From CAIXDN01 sp964482085 (GTDB lineage: Bacteria > Patescibacteriota > Patescibacteriia > 2-12-FULL-60-25): DNA of 64,000 nt. The notes beneath the pieces are model-generated. The model was not told the origin of the DNA and made no database searches. It saw nothing but the letters and a program-made list of their open reading frames with translations. This document shows, piece by piece, positions 40,027 to 49,275 of this stretch. Position 1 is the first letter of the stretch. Each line of letters starts with the position of its first letter. The position numbers and the translations under genes were made by a program. The stretch lies in contig CAYZVS010000001.1 in the NCBI GenBank assembly GCA_964482085.1, positions 1 through 64,000 on the forward strand. The letters are read 5' to 3'.

Positions 40027-42219
40027 CTAAGATGCGAGGATGCGTTGTTTCAGATTGGATACGTTTTTTACCTCTTCTTCTAATTCCGCTACTTTTTTCT
40101 TGAGCTCGACATTCTCCCCCTCTGTTTTAGCGAGTTTTTGTTGCATTTCACCGATTTGATGCTTCAATCCATTGATTTGCTGCTCAAAATATAACTCGCG
40201 GACGCGTTCATCGATAAGCCTATCAATGGATTGCTCATAATTTTCCTTGGCAGCGCCTTTCTTTTTAAGCTGATCAATGACGTATTTGAGCACTTGTTCA
40301 CTGGGTACCTCATCCATCGTAGATACTTGATTGATAAGCGCTTCACCCTCGGCACCAAAGATGGCTTTTTGTGAATACTTAAGCAACTGCTCATAGCGTG
40401 AAGCGTCTCCGTTCTTTGCCGCTTGTTGTTTTTCCGCGACCAAAAGCGCGATGCGGTTATAACCTTTCTGGATTTCTAGTTGCTTGTCTGCAAAGCGGAG
40501 TGCATATTCCGATAGTTCATTACGCTCTTCCGGACTACCGTGCTCGGCTTGCAGCGGCAACCCATTCTCTTGCACGAGCTTGCGCATGCCGTCGACGTCC
40601 AATGGGCCAAAAGATCCAAAATTGAATGAGAGTTTTTGCTTATAAAATTTTCCAAGTGCGGAATCTCCTTGCAACGGAATCTCGGCCGCTGCTTCCTGAC
40701 GCTGTACGATGAGTGCTTTTACACGTTCGATCGAAGAGGCATCTCCGCCAACGACTGAGAAGGCAAATTCATCTCCGCCAACGCGGTAAGCCTCGACAGC
40801 TATCCCCTCCCCCGAGGCTTCAGCCGCGATTTCGTCGAGCATTTCTGCACCTTTCTTGATGGCGATATTCCCGGTTTGGCCATTTCCTTCTTTGTCGAAA
40901 TATTTCAGGAATGCCATGTCGATATAAACGACACCGACCGGTTTCTTTTCTTCCAAACCCGCCTCCAGATGCTTGAACATGCGACCGCGCTGAGCAAGGC
41001 CGGTGAGCGTGTCGCGATTAGCGGCTTCAATTTCCGCATCCAGTGAGGCGAGCTCGATGTCATGCGTATCGGCACCTGCGGCTTTTAGCTCTTCAACTTG
41101 TTTCCGCTTACTCGCGATCGCTTCAAATCCACGCGTAGGCTTTGGTGGCTCATAACCATTCGCTTCCTTCTCCGTCACTGGCGTTTCCAATTCATCTGGA
41201 ATCTTCTCCGGAAAGCCGGTTACACCGAGCGTCTGCTTGGCAGCGCGTTCACTAAGCGCGCGGTCGATGCCGCGCTGGATTTCACGTCGTCCGGCATATT
41301 GACGGCGCGCTTCATTTTCCGCACTGCGATGACGAGCCTCCGTGTCGGCGGTTGAAAAACGTTCCTTAAATGTTTGGAAATCCGGCGTCTCTTCCTGATC
41401 GCCCGCTTGACGAAACATCGGGCCTAATACTTTTCTCTGGTATTTTTCGTAAAATTCCGCGGCTTTGTCTGGCTGTTTGTCGATCATGCTTTGCATGCGG
41501 CGCATGCGGCTTTCCGTTTTCTGGCGATCGTTCTGCTGCTGAAGGAGCTCCTTGACCACGCCAATAGACGGACTCTCCGGTTTTTCTGTGGTCAAAAACG
41601 CTTCACGATCGGACGAATCCAGAGCGTTAATCAACTCGACGAGATCGGATTGGCTGGCGAGAGATGCTTCAATAGGCGCCGGATCCTGACCGATCGAGGA
41701 AAGACTCACCTCACCGCAAAGCGCGCGAGTAATGCGCTCAGCCGTCGGACGGTCGACATTCTTCAGACGAACACTAAAATCATTTCCTGCCGTACGATAG
41801 ACATCAAACTGCTCAGCTTTGAGAAAGGCTCCGAGCGTATCGCGGACGCCCTTTGCTGTCGTCTCTAGGGCTTTATCGCCGGATGAGTGATCTCCCATCG
41901 CATTTACACGATCGAGCTCACCCATATTCACGAGCAAATAATGGGTCTTAGCATCCTCGGCAGAGGTCGGGAGTTTACCGTCAGCACCGGCTTCAAGCCC
42001 GCGAGCAACAAAGTCCTCACGCATGTCACGACCAAAATACTCACCTTTCCAGGAACCAGTATTGTCATGTTGCGCATCCGAGAGCTCAAGGCGCTTATCC
42101 ATAACCTGTCGCTCTTTACTATCCGCTGGTAAAGATTCACGAAGCTTCAAAAGCTCGGAACGAGAACGGTCGCGCAAAGCTGCACTTACCGCTTTTTCCT
42201 GTCGGATTTCACCATCCAT
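40027..42219 (-). CDS. Soluble protein with two GGDEF domains, the first degenerate
   Basis: 730 residues. The second domain (about 400-510) has DTLTGLAQRGRMFKHLEAGL, VYIDMAFLKYFDKEGNGQTG and the intact active-site loop RVGGDEFAF (GGDEF at 481-485), so it could make cyclic di-GMP. The first (about 90-170) is GGDEF-like in layout (HYLLVNMGELDRVNAMGDHS) but reads TAGNDFSV at the active site, so it is probably inactive. Long coiled coils follow each (residues 230-330 and 640-730). No membrane segment or PAS/GAF sensor. No EAL or HD-GYP gene is in the window. Confidence 0.85.
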   Translation of the reverse strand: MDGEIRQEKAVSAALRDRSRSELLKLRESLPADSKERQVMDKRLELSDAQHDNTGSWKGEYFGRDMREDFVARGLEAGADGKLPTSAEDAKTHYLLVNMGELDRVNAMGDHSSGDKALETTAKGVRDTLGAFLKAEQFDVYRTAGNDFSVRLKNVDRPTAERITRALCGEVSLSSIGQDPAPIEASLASQSDLVELINALDSSDREAFLTTEKPESPSIGVVKELLQQQNDRQKTESRMRRMQSMIDKQPDKAAEFYEKYQRKVLGPMFRQAGDQEETPDFQTFKERFSTADTEARHRSAENEARRQYAGRREIQRGIDRALSERAAKQTLGVTGFPEKIPDELETPVTEKEANGYEPPKPTRGFEAIASKRKQVEELKAAGADTHDIELASLDAEIEAANRDTLTGLAQRGRMFKHLEAGLEEKKPVGVVYIDMAFLKYFDKEGNGQTGNIAIKKGAEMLDEIAAEASGEGIAVEAYRVGGDEFAFSVVGGDASSIERVKALIVQRQEAAAEIPLQGDSALGKFYKQKLSFNFGSFGPLDVDGMRKLVQENGLPLQAEHGSPEERNELSEYALRFADKQLEIQKGYNRIALLVAEKQQAAKNGDASRYEQLLKYSQKAIFGAEGEALINQVSTMDEVPSEQVLKYVIDQLKKKGAAKENYEQSIDRLIDERVRELYFEQQINGLKHQIGEMQQKLAKTEGENVELKKKVAELEEEVKNVSNLKQRILAS

Positions 42220-42228
42220 ATGTCAGCA

Positions 42229-42234
42229 AGAATA
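42229..42234 (-). promoter_or_regulatory. -10 box close to the GGDEF gene start
   Basis: TATTCT on the minus strand ends 9 nt before the ATG at 42219. Confidence 0.45.
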
Positions 42235-42249
42235 GCATAGAAAACATAT

Positions 42250-42279
42250 GAACCCCGTACCTTGTTTGGTACGGGGTTC
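42250..42279 (-). terminator. Terminator of the 42285-42554 gene
   Basis: GAACCCCGTACC and GGTACGGGGTTC form a perfect 12-bp stem, 5 bp after the stop codon. Confidence 0.88.
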
Positions 42280-42284
42280 TCACT

Positions 42285-42554
42285 TCAGAGGAGGTGGGCG
42301 ATGTCTTCCGGCTTGGGCGCGGCCAACTGACGGAGCGTCGGGATGAGCTCGATAGCCGCCTTGGCGGCGACGTCGGGTAGCGACTTGAGTTCGCTCGAGC
42401 TATAGAGACGGAGGCAATCCTTGCCCCAGTATCCGAGCTGGTCGTTGATCTTGTTCACGAGCTGTGCCAGCTGCGTTTCCGGGAGAACGAGTCCCCGCGG
42501 CAACTTCTGGAAGAGTTCGTAGGCCTGCTCACCAAAGGACATCTGATCACCCAT
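42285..42554 (-). CDS. Small hypothetical protein
   Basis: 89 residues, unrecognised, helical (QAYELFQKLPRGLVLPETQL; LAQLVNKINDQLGYW). Start ATG at 42554 with GAGG 7 nt upstream; a TTGACA lies about 20 nt further upstream, but its -10 partner is unclear. Own strong terminator. Not hydrophobic. Confidence 0.6.
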   Translation of the reverse strand: MGDQMSFGEQAYELFQKLPRGLVLPETQLAQLVNKINDQLGYWGKDCLRLYSSSELKSLPDVAAKAAIELIPTLRQLAAPKPEDIAHLL

Positions 42555-42592
42555 AGACAGACCTCACCACGATAATACTGTTTTGTCAACCT

Positions 42593-44569
42593 TTATGGCT
42601 TCCTCACAACTCCTTTTCCTTCTGCTCCCTCATCTTCTTGCAAGTCTGTAGAGAGGGGCGGTTTAGCGCGTACCAGAGGCTCATCCGTCGCTTCATCCGT
42701 TGCCGTCAGTCTCGACTCGCCAAGCAGACGGGCAAAGCGACCGATGTCGAGATCAGCAGGCGTAAGAGCGATATCAAAACGCGCGACCAGCTCCTGTACA
42801 TCTTCTGGCATGCGGTTGAGTTTCCAGTGAACCGTGCGCGTAGCTTCATCGTATGTGAGGTCGCCAGCATCGGCGAGACCTTGGTTATTCCAAGCAACTG
42901 AGTTTGGCAGTGTAGCCGATACGTCGATCTCTTTTAGACCATGCAGAACTTTTTTCATGCTCCACTCAATACGATAAACCGTTGTTTTTCCGGCTTCTGG
43001 CGGCAATGGACCCGTTCCAAGCGGTGCGCCTTCTTCCGTAAAGTAGCGGGCAACGCTCTTTAGATCCGCGTCTGTCCGATAACGAATACGGATAGGGTTG
43101 GCGCGTAAAATACGATTTACCTTATCTTTTCCAACGGTGGCGAGCGTGCCAGTGAGATCGAGTGCAATCAGGGCATCATGGGTGCCGCTCGTCACTCCAC
43201 GCGTTGGTAATGTGAGCTCGATTGTTCCTTCCTCGCCAGGTGCGAGCTGGGCAAATTCTGGAATACTATTTTTATCGTAACGAATGGTTTGAATGCGCGA
43301 CTTGGTACTGGTTGTGCCTTGCGACCGATCTTCCAACTTACTCCAATCGACCAAACTTGTGCCGGTGGCAGAACCACCGTTCACCTGAGATTCAACGGCA
43401 AGCGTCACTACGACACCGCCAAGTGTTTCTGGGCTCACGTTCTTATAGGCGATCGCAATGCGGAGTGAATCACCCGGCTGCATTGTCCTATCCGTATCAG
43501 AACCGTTGGAGACGATGCGTAAACTCAAGTCGCCGGCGAGCACAGGAATGACGGACTCGCTTGTATAGAGGGTGAGGAATTCTGATCCGCGCAGACGACC
43601 GACGCGAACTTTAAATGTTTCATCGCCAGAACTACCGGATACAAAGGAGCCTGAGAATTGCCATGTGCTCGTAACTCCGGGCAGGAGACTTGGTAAAGCC
43701 TGCTCCCATTCTTGTCCGTCGCTGGTTGGAAAAAGTGTGGTGCCCGTAGCCGCGGTCGGCAAAAAACCAGAAGGAAAACGATATCGAATCACGAGACCAG
43801 ATAAATCCTGATCGCCGCGATTTGCGAGGTTGAATATGATTGGAAGCTGGTCTCCGGCAACTGTTTTAGGGGGTAATTCCATGCCACCCTCAAACACGGA
43901 AGCGCCGTAGTCGAGTGTTTGAGTTGCTAGTGCTTCACGTGACCTGCTTTGACCGGAGCCACGGTAGGTTGCAATCGCCTGAAAAGCACTTTTAGCGCCG
44001 AGCGAGCCAAGAAAAATACCTTTTACGGTTATGGTACCTTCAGCCGCTGGAGCAAGAATGCCAAGTTTCCAAGCATTGTTTTGAGTTTCCGTTGGCCAAG
44101 GGTCCGTGTAGGTGGCTTGAAAATCCGCTGGCCATGCAAGGCGTAGTTCCGCTTCCGAGATCGGTTGAAAAGCGCGGTTCCGATAGGTCACGCGGAATGT
44201 TTGCTCCTGGCCGAGCGTGATGGCTGTCGGACCTTCAATTTTGACCTCGAGGCCAAGGTCATCGATTTCACTATTTGGTTGCAAGAAAACAAGACCGAGC
44301 CAGGCCATAGCACTCGTGAGAGCGCACAAAACCAAAAGCCAAATAAAGAAACGACGGATACGATGTGGGTTTGAACGATCAAGTTTAGCTAGGTCATATT
44401 TGCTTCCTCCGGCCATGTAGATTTTTTCCAAACCTTTAGCGACTTGATCGCCGTGCTCCTTGCGATCATCAGCCGAATCGGCCGTATAGGAAAAAAACGC
44501 CTTCTTCCACGGTCTTGGTGGTGGAGGAGGTAAACGTTTTTTCTTTGATTCGTCTGAATGATTACTCAT
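42593..44569 (-). CDS. Membrane-anchored protein with repeated immunoglobulin-like domains
   Basis: 658 residues. N-terminus is Lys/Pro-rich and cytoplasmic (KKKRLPPPPPRPWKKAFFSY), followed by one membrane helix (FFIWLLVLCALTSAMAWLGLVFL) and three to four repeats of a DUF11/CARDB-like beta-sandwich: TALGQ-type ITLGQEQTFRVTYRN, VAGDQLPIIFNLANRGDQDL, MQPGDSLRIAIAYKNVSPET and AGKTTVYRIEWSM. Such stalks extend from the surface. It overlaps the DUF4012 gene by four bases (ATGA), so the two are made together. Confidence 0.8.
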   Translation of the reverse strand: MSNHSDESKKKRLPPPPPRPWKKAFFSYTADSADDRKEHGDQVAKGLEKIYMAGGSKYDLAKLDRSNPHRIRRFFIWLLVLCALTSAMAWLGLVFLQPNSEIDDLGLEVKIEGPTAITLGQEQTFRVTYRNRAFQPISEAELRLAWPADFQATYTDPWPTETQNNAWKLGILAPAAEGTITVKGIFLGSLGAKSAFQAIATYRGSGQSRSREALATQTLDYGASVFEGGMELPPKTVAGDQLPIIFNLANRGDQDLSGLVIRYRFPSGFLPTAATGTTLFPTSDGQEWEQALPSLLPGVTSTWQFSGSFVSGSSGDETFKVRVGRLRGSEFLTLYTSESVIPVLAGDLSLRIVSNGSDTDRTMQPGDSLRIAIAYKNVSPETLGGVVVTLAVESQVNGGSATGTSLVDWSKLEDRSQGTTSTKSRIQTIRYDKNSIPEFAQLAPGEEGTIELTLPTRGVTSGTHDALIALDLTGTLATVGKDKVNRILRANPIRIRYRTDADLKSVARYFTEEGAPLGTGPLPPEAGKTTVYRIEWSMKKVLHGLKEIDVSATLPNSVAWNNQGLADAGDLTYDEATRTVHWKLNRMPEDVQELVARFDIALTPADLDIGRFARLLGESRLTATDEATDEPLVRAKPPLSTDLQEDEGAEGKGVVRKP

Positions 44570-47253
44570 GGAGCTTGGAGTAGGCCCGCGACAACCAGAT
44601 CGCGGTTCCAGAAGCCATCATAACCGATTTGATCGGCTTGCGTATTTGTCCAACTGATTCCCCATGTATCGGGTATCTGTAAACTTGAACGGATGGTTCT
44701 TTCCGGTTTTCCTGATTGACTCGTCAACTGAAGAACATATGCCGGCCGACGTGCAGAAGAAGATCGACTTATACCTTCTTGAACGCGCGTTGCGAGCTGG
44801 TCCACGGTAAAGGGTAAACGGTATTCAAAGGTCGTGGTTGCCGTTTCACCAGGCTTTAGCTGAATCCAGCCACCAAAGGCTGTGCGACCAAATTCATCCG
44901 TAATACGAACGTCCCCAGCTCCAATGCGAGGTCTGGATTCTGTAGCGATGACGTCCGCGTCTTCCGGATCACCTGGCAACGGTACCTCAAACTGACCAGA
45001 AGTTGGCGCGCGGAAACCGGATGCGGCAAGCAACTCACTGCCTTGCGGCACATAGACGCGCAGATAGGTGACGTTGTTTGCGCCGTGGAATTGCTGACCT
45101 TTGATTCCACGATGCGTACGCGTGATGGTAACGCGATCCGTGACAGAACCATCTGGAGCGACCGTCGCTTGATGCTCGACATGCTCATCGATTAAGGCGT
45201 CAGATTTTTGACCCCCGATATTGGTACCAATGACGGCGAGCGTATCCCCTGGAACAGGTTTCATGCGTCCAGACCAACCAAAACGGTCGGATAGCGCCTG
45301 TTCATCCTCACGAGAAAACCAAACTTGAATATCTTTTTCTAAGAGCGCGTCCGTCGCAAGTCGAGCGATCTCGATCCATTGATCCTTGTCGGCTTTTGCG
45401 ATGCGATCGAGAAGCTTGGTCATTAAATCGCCAATAAATTTCTTTGGCTTGTTTTCTTCACGGTCATACTCGACTTCAACAGCGAGCTGAGCTTCTTGCA
45501 TGAAATTTTCAGAAGAAATTGTTTTGCCATATTCCGACATTTCGATCGGGCCTGTTACTTTCAGTAAATTCACGACCAAGCGTGCGTTGACAGCCATGAT
45601 TCCATCGAGTGTTGGTTGACCGGCCTGGCTCCAAAACCAATTTACTTTCTTGGCAGAAGCAGCAAAATCTGGGAACCAGTTAGCATCTTGGAATTCCCAG
45701 TGGTCCGCGATCAGACGCATGGGACCTGGAGCACGCACGCGAGCTTTCAATTGTCCTTGCAAATCATAAGAACCGCCGCCAGGAACTGAAAGCTTAGAGA
45801 TAGTTCCACGATCAAGCGTTACTTCTGCAAAGGAACCCATGAAACCACCTGTCGGACGTAGCTCGGACGGGTTCTGGAATACCAACAAGTATCGACGCTC
45901 GGAAGATTCACCGACGGCCGCGGCAGCAAAAGCAGAGAGGACGCGCAGTTCACGCAGTCCCGTTTGGACACTTTGTAAAAGCGTGGCCGCTTCTTCTGCT
46001 TTTGGTTTTACGTCTGCTGGGAGGGAATCCAGATTTACACGACCGAGCGAGGTTACGGCATCTTCAATCAAGGGTGAGGCAGACTCGATATAAGTTTCCA
46101 TGATACGAATGCGTTCAACTGGATATTTTGTACCTCCGGACAAAGCTTTCTCGCCTCCTTTAGAAAGAATACTCGCCGCCTCGACTGCTTTTTCACCCGC
46201 AACAACCAGTGCACGCGCTGAAGCGTATGCATCGCGCGTTTGTGGAAGCGCCTTAGAAACGGCGACAGCAAGTACATTAACGCGATTGAGCGCCTGGTCG
46301 CTTTGCGCGAGAGATGCCGCAGCATTTCCCCATTCCATGGCTTTTGCCTCATCTACGGCGTCGCGACTTGTGCCTTGGATCGTCGTCCAAGAGGCGGAAA
46401 GTGAGCGTCCAAGAGAAACAGCTCCTGCCGGAAGCGAAACGATCAAGGCTAAGCTCAAAAACCCTGCAACGACGCGCAAAGGAGCGAGGCGCGGAACAAG
46501 CACCGGAACTCCCCATGCCTCTTCATTACCCGTAATCACTTGCTCGATATCTTCACGAATCTCCTCAACGACTTCTTTAGCCTTATGCTCCATGGCCACA
46601 ATCTCGTCGATCACGAGTCTCGACACCGCTTTGACCGTTTTGTCTGGCGATGATTTGGTCGCTTTTACACCCAAATCCGCATGTTCCCATGTAATAAAAG
46701 GTGCGCGTACACGATTCCACCAACGAAAACGCTCATGAAAAGCGATGTCGGCATCGCCCGGCGTGTATTGCTCGGCATACCAGTGAGGATCATGCGTTAC
46801 AACTAAAAGGTCGGAGGAGGCGGCGGCGAGAGCGTCGAGCGAGACGTATGCGTCGTATGGTGCACTCCACTCGTGAATGGAAGCCATAACCGGTTGATGA
46901 AGTTCTGGCGTGTACGCTCGCGCGGGTCTCACGACTGGAAGGACATGCTCACTCGCCAAGTGCTCCCCGCTACGAATTTCTAAACGTCGTGTCCTGGAAA
47001 TTCTGACGACTTGTTTTACAAGAGCAAGATCTAGAGAACGAACAGGATTTTCCAAAATAATCTGCGTGGCTTTTTCTGCATCGATGTTTGAATTTATTAT
47101 TTTGACCTCTGCGTCCTTCTGATCATCCAGTGATATGACAGAGACCTCGATGCGCTCGACCACATTGGCGAGTTGGTTTTCCAAACGCGAGCGCTCATTC
47201 ATCATGCGCCACTCGGGTCGTAGATTCTTAGGTTGTCGCTTGGCGCGCGGCAT
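44566..47253 (-). CDS. DUF4012 protein
   Basis: 895 residues. Middle: one membrane helix (VVAGFLSLALIVSLPAGAVSLG) at about 270. After it the DUF4012 core: RRYLLVFQNPSELRPTGGFMGSFAEVTLDRG, WFPDFAASAKKVNWFWSQAGQPTLDGIMAVN. The N-terminal 250 residues are cytoplasmic and could bind a partner. DUF4012 is found with glycosyltransferases and polysaccharide genes in Gram-positive bacteria and CPR; a role in attaching surface glycan (by analogy to LCP proteins) is a guess. A glycosyltransferase gene lies 9 bp upstream. Confidence 0.86.
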   Translation of the reverse strand: MPRAKRQPKNLRPEWRMMNERSRLENQLANVVERIEVSVISLDDQKDAEVKIINSNIDAEKATQIILENPVRSLDLALVKQVVRISRTRRLEIRSGEHLASEHVLPVVRPARAYTPELHQPVMASIHEWSAPYDAYVSLDALAAASSDLLVVTHDPHWYAEQYTPGDADIAFHERFRWWNRVRAPFITWEHADLGVKATKSSPDKTVKAVSRLVIDEIVAMEHKAKEVVEEIREDIEQVITGNEEAWGVPVLVPRLAPLRVVAGFLSLALIVSLPAGAVSLGRSLSASWTTIQGTSRDAVDEAKAMEWGNAAASLAQSDQALNRVNVLAVAVSKALPQTRDAYASARALVVAGEKAVEAASILSKGGEKALSGGTKYPVERIRIMETYIESASPLIEDAVTSLGRVNLDSLPADVKPKAEEAATLLQSVQTGLRELRVLSAFAAAAVGESSERRYLLVFQNPSELRPTGGFMGSFAEVTLDRGTISKLSVPGGGSYDLQGQLKARVRAPGPMRLIADHWEFQDANWFPDFAASAKKVNWFWSQAGQPTLDGIMAVNARLVVNLLKVTGPIEMSEYGKTISSENFMQEAQLAVEVEYDREENKPKKFIGDLMTKLLDRIAKADKDQWIEIARLATDALLEKDIQVWFSREDEQALSDRFGWSGRMKPVPGDTLAVIGTNIGGQKSDALIDEHVEHQATVAPDGSVTDRVTITRTHRGIKGQQFHGANNVTYLRVYVPQGSELLAASGFRAPTSGQFEVPLPGDPEDADVIATESRPRIGAGDVRITDEFGRTAFGGWIQLKPGETATTTFEYRLPFTVDQLATRVQEGISRSSSARRPAYVLQLTSQSGKPERTIRSSLQIPDTWGISWTNTQADQIGYDGFWNRDLVVAGLLQAP

Positions 47254-47262
47254 GAGGAATGA

Positions 47263-48324
47263 TCAATGATTGTGTGCGATGGCACGAAGTGCTGCGAGGG
47301 AACGCTTTGCGGCGTCTTCCCAGCGATGGCGAGTGCGCACTTCCTCGCCTCCGAGACTGGCCGCTTCTCGAGCAGCTGAGCCCTGGGCGAGTACGGCTTC
47401 GATCGACGCAATCATAGCATCTTTATCGCCAAGCTTGAAGAAGAAAACGCCGTTTTGAGGGAGAACTTCACGCAAGACCGGAATGTCGCTAACGACGACG
47501 GGGGTCCCTGTGGACAAAGCCTCAATCGGAGGAAGTCCAAAGCCTTCAAAAGAAGAGGGAAAAATCAAAGCCGAGGCGTTTGCGTAGAGCGTTCCGAGCT
47601 CTTGGTCGTCGACAGAGCCAGCAAAGAGTACACGATCGGACCCATTGTTTTGCACCTGTGATTTGATGCGCGAGAGGAAGACATCGTCCTTGCCTGTGAT
47701 GACGAGTGAAAGATCGGGATGTTGTTTTGAAAGTTCAGACCAAGCATCTACAAGTAGGTCGAGACGTTTGTGAGGATAGGCCGAGCCGACATAGAGCAAA
47801 TACTTCCCCGTGATAGATGAAACGTTAGTTTTTGGCAGTTCCGTCATCCCCTCTCCCGTTACGATCACTCTTGAAACAGCGTTTGGATAATATTGTTTTA
47901 TATCATCAGCTACCGCTTGTGTTGGGACGAGGATTACGGCAGCTCGTTTCATCGCTTGCCACAAAATGAATCTGTGGCCGAGACGCTTCACCCAAGCGAT
48001 GAATGGAGAACGCGTTGAGGCTTTGGCGCTTGCAGGTTGATGTCGTAATAAAAGATCGTGGACGGTGATCGCAAATGGGCAACCGTAAAAAATCGGTACA
48101 TTCCAATGCGGGATCCAGACAAGATCGGCTTTTGCCTTGGCTAAGATGCGAGGCATCTTGAGCTGCTCAGCGATGGAATACCAAGGAATGTTGGGCTGAA
48201 TGAGCAACAATTCATCCGAGGGAGACATTTGTTGGCGCATGGCATCGGTGATTTCCTTAATATATCGACCAATTCCACGGGTTTTACCCGCTCCCATCAT
48301 TCTGGCATCGACAACAAGGCGCAT
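47263..48324 (-). CDS. Glycosyltransferase family 4
   Basis: 353 residues, GT-B fold. MRLVVDARMMGAGKTRGIGRYIKEI opens the N-domain, AKADLVWIPHWNVPIF and FAITVHDLLLR follow, and the C-domain has LYVGSAYPHKRLDLLVDAW and the nucleotide-sugar site FPSSFEGFGLPPIEALSTGTPVVVSDIPVLREVL with the E-x7-E motif. It probably transfers a sugar from a nucleotide donor to a surface glycan. First gene of an operon with DUF4012 and Ig-like proteins. Confidence 0.92.
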   Translation of the reverse strand: MRLVVDARMMGAGKTRGIGRYIKEITDAMRQQMSPSDELLLIQPNIPWYSIAEQLKMPRILAKAKADLVWIPHWNVPIFYGCPFAITVHDLLLRHQPASAKASTRSPFIAWVKRLGHRFILWQAMKRAAVILVPTQAVADDIKQYYPNAVSRVIVTGEGMTELPKTNVSSITGKYLLYVGSAYPHKRLDLLVDAWSELSKQHPDLSLVITGKDDVFLSRIKSQVQNNGSDRVLFAGSVDDQELGTLYANASALIFPSSFEGFGLPPIEALSTGTPVVVSDIPVLREVLPQNGVFFFKLGDKDAMIASIEAVLAQGSAAREAASLGGEEVRTRHRWEDAAKRSLAALRAIAHNH

Positions 48325-48367
48325 AATAGCGCTACCTTAACCCGTACACGGAAAAGGCGGAATACAG

Positions 48368-48396
48368 AAAACATCCGCCATAAAGCGGATGTTTTT
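48368..48396 (-). terminator. Terminator after tRNA-Pro
   Basis: AACATCCGC-CATAAA-GCGGATGTT with T-run, immediately 3' of tRNA-Pro on the minus strand. Confidence 0.85.
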
Positions 48397-48398
48397 GG

Positions 48399-48475
48399 TG
48401 GTCGGGCTGGTGGGACTCGAACCCACGACCCTCTGCTCCCAAAGCAGATGCGCTAGCCAACTGCGCTACAGCCCG
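48399..48475 (-). tRNA. tRNA-Pro (anticodon TGG)
   Basis: 77 nt. Acceptor CGGGCTG/CAGCCCG, anticodon loop TTTGGGA (TGG), T-arm GTGGG-TTCGAGT-CCCAC, discriminator A, encoded CCA followed by a second CCA in the genome. Confidence 0.95.
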
Positions 48476-48518
48476 TAAACCGCACTAGCTTAGCGAAGTT
48501 TTGGAAAATAGCAAGTGA

Positions 48519-48547
48519 TTGACGAAATTGAGTAGAAATGCTATGTT
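48519..48547 (+). promoter_or_regulatory. Promoter of the ZAS-like gene
   Basis: TTGACG (48519-48524), 17-bp spacer, TATGTT (48542-48547). The gene start is about 85 nt downstream. Confidence 0.6.
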
Positions 48548-48632
48548 TATATGTCGTATTTTTACGACCAGGTCTTACTGAACACTGGTAGAACAGTTCT
48601 TTTCTTTCAACAAGATGGATATGGAGGTTCTG

Positions 48633-49154
48633 ATGCAAAAGGTGCTGGATTCCGAATGCGAGAACGCGCGTGACGAGATTCTCGGTGCAAACTGTGAGAC
48701 TCGTGACCCGAGCGCACAGACCATGAGGCACCTAGAGAACTGCGCGGGGTGCCGAGAGGCACATGCGCAGCTTGCCTCAGCTTCACCCGAGACGCTGGCG
48801 GTCCTTGTGCTGATGCGCGGGCTTACCCCCGCAGCTTCCGCCCCGGAGGGGACCCCTAACATCAAATCGGACGAGAAGTTCGAAGAGTTCCTGGCAGCTG
48901 AGGTCGCCAAGCTGCATGAGGAGAACCGTAAGCCGTCCGTCATTCGACTTGCACGGGTCCAATTCTACGGTCTTGCGTCCAAACCCCTGTATCCCGAGTA
49001 CGAGAACGCGCCCACGGATCTGCGTCCACCGCGAGACGGGTACGCGCGGCCGCTGTTCCACGCCGTGGACCGTGCGGCGGCGCGAACCATCTGCCGAAAC
49101 TTCATCAACGCTCATCGAGAGCGGTTCGACTACTACAGGCGGCTAGACCTCTAA
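48633..49154 (+). CDS. Soluble protein with anti-sigma-type zinc motif
   Basis: 173 residues from ATG 48633 (MQKVLDSECENARDE); GGAGG lies 5 nt upstream, while two earlier Mets have none. RHLENCAGCREAHAQL (about residues 37-52) matches the HxxxCxxC zinc motif of ZAS anti-sigma factors. Unlike most of those, no membrane helix follows. The rest is unrecognised (FEEFLAAEVAKLHEENRKPS). It could hold a sigma factor in the cytoplasm, but no sigma gene is adjacent. GC-rich cassette with own promoter and terminator. Confidence 0.6.
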   Translation: MQKVLDSECENARDEILGANCETRDPSAQTMRHLENCAGCREAHAQLASASPETLAVLVLMRGLTPAASAPEGTPNIKSDEKFEEFLAAEVAKLHEENRKPSVIRLARVQFYGLASKPLYPEYENAPTDLRPPRDGYARPLFHAVDRAAARTICRNFINAHRERFDYYRRLDL

Positions 49155-49161
49155 CCATGAA

Positions 49162-49200
49162 GACGCGCCCGACCGAGCTGGTCTGGGTGCGTTCTTTCTT
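49162..49200 (+). terminator. Terminator of the ZAS-like gene
   Basis: GCGCCCGACC-GAGCT-GGTCTGGGTGCG, a stem with one mismatch/wobble, followed by TTCTTTCTT. Confidence 0.7.
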
Positions 49201-49275
49201 ATGCGGTGGATTGACGAGAAATCCAATTTATGGCATTAATTGGCACCCACGCTGCTCTTTCCCAGGGGGTCACCT

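Noticed and set aside
44856..46738. Frames overlapping the DUF4012 gene on both strands
   Set aside because: The DUF4012 frame is continuous and motif-bearing; the others lack any support.
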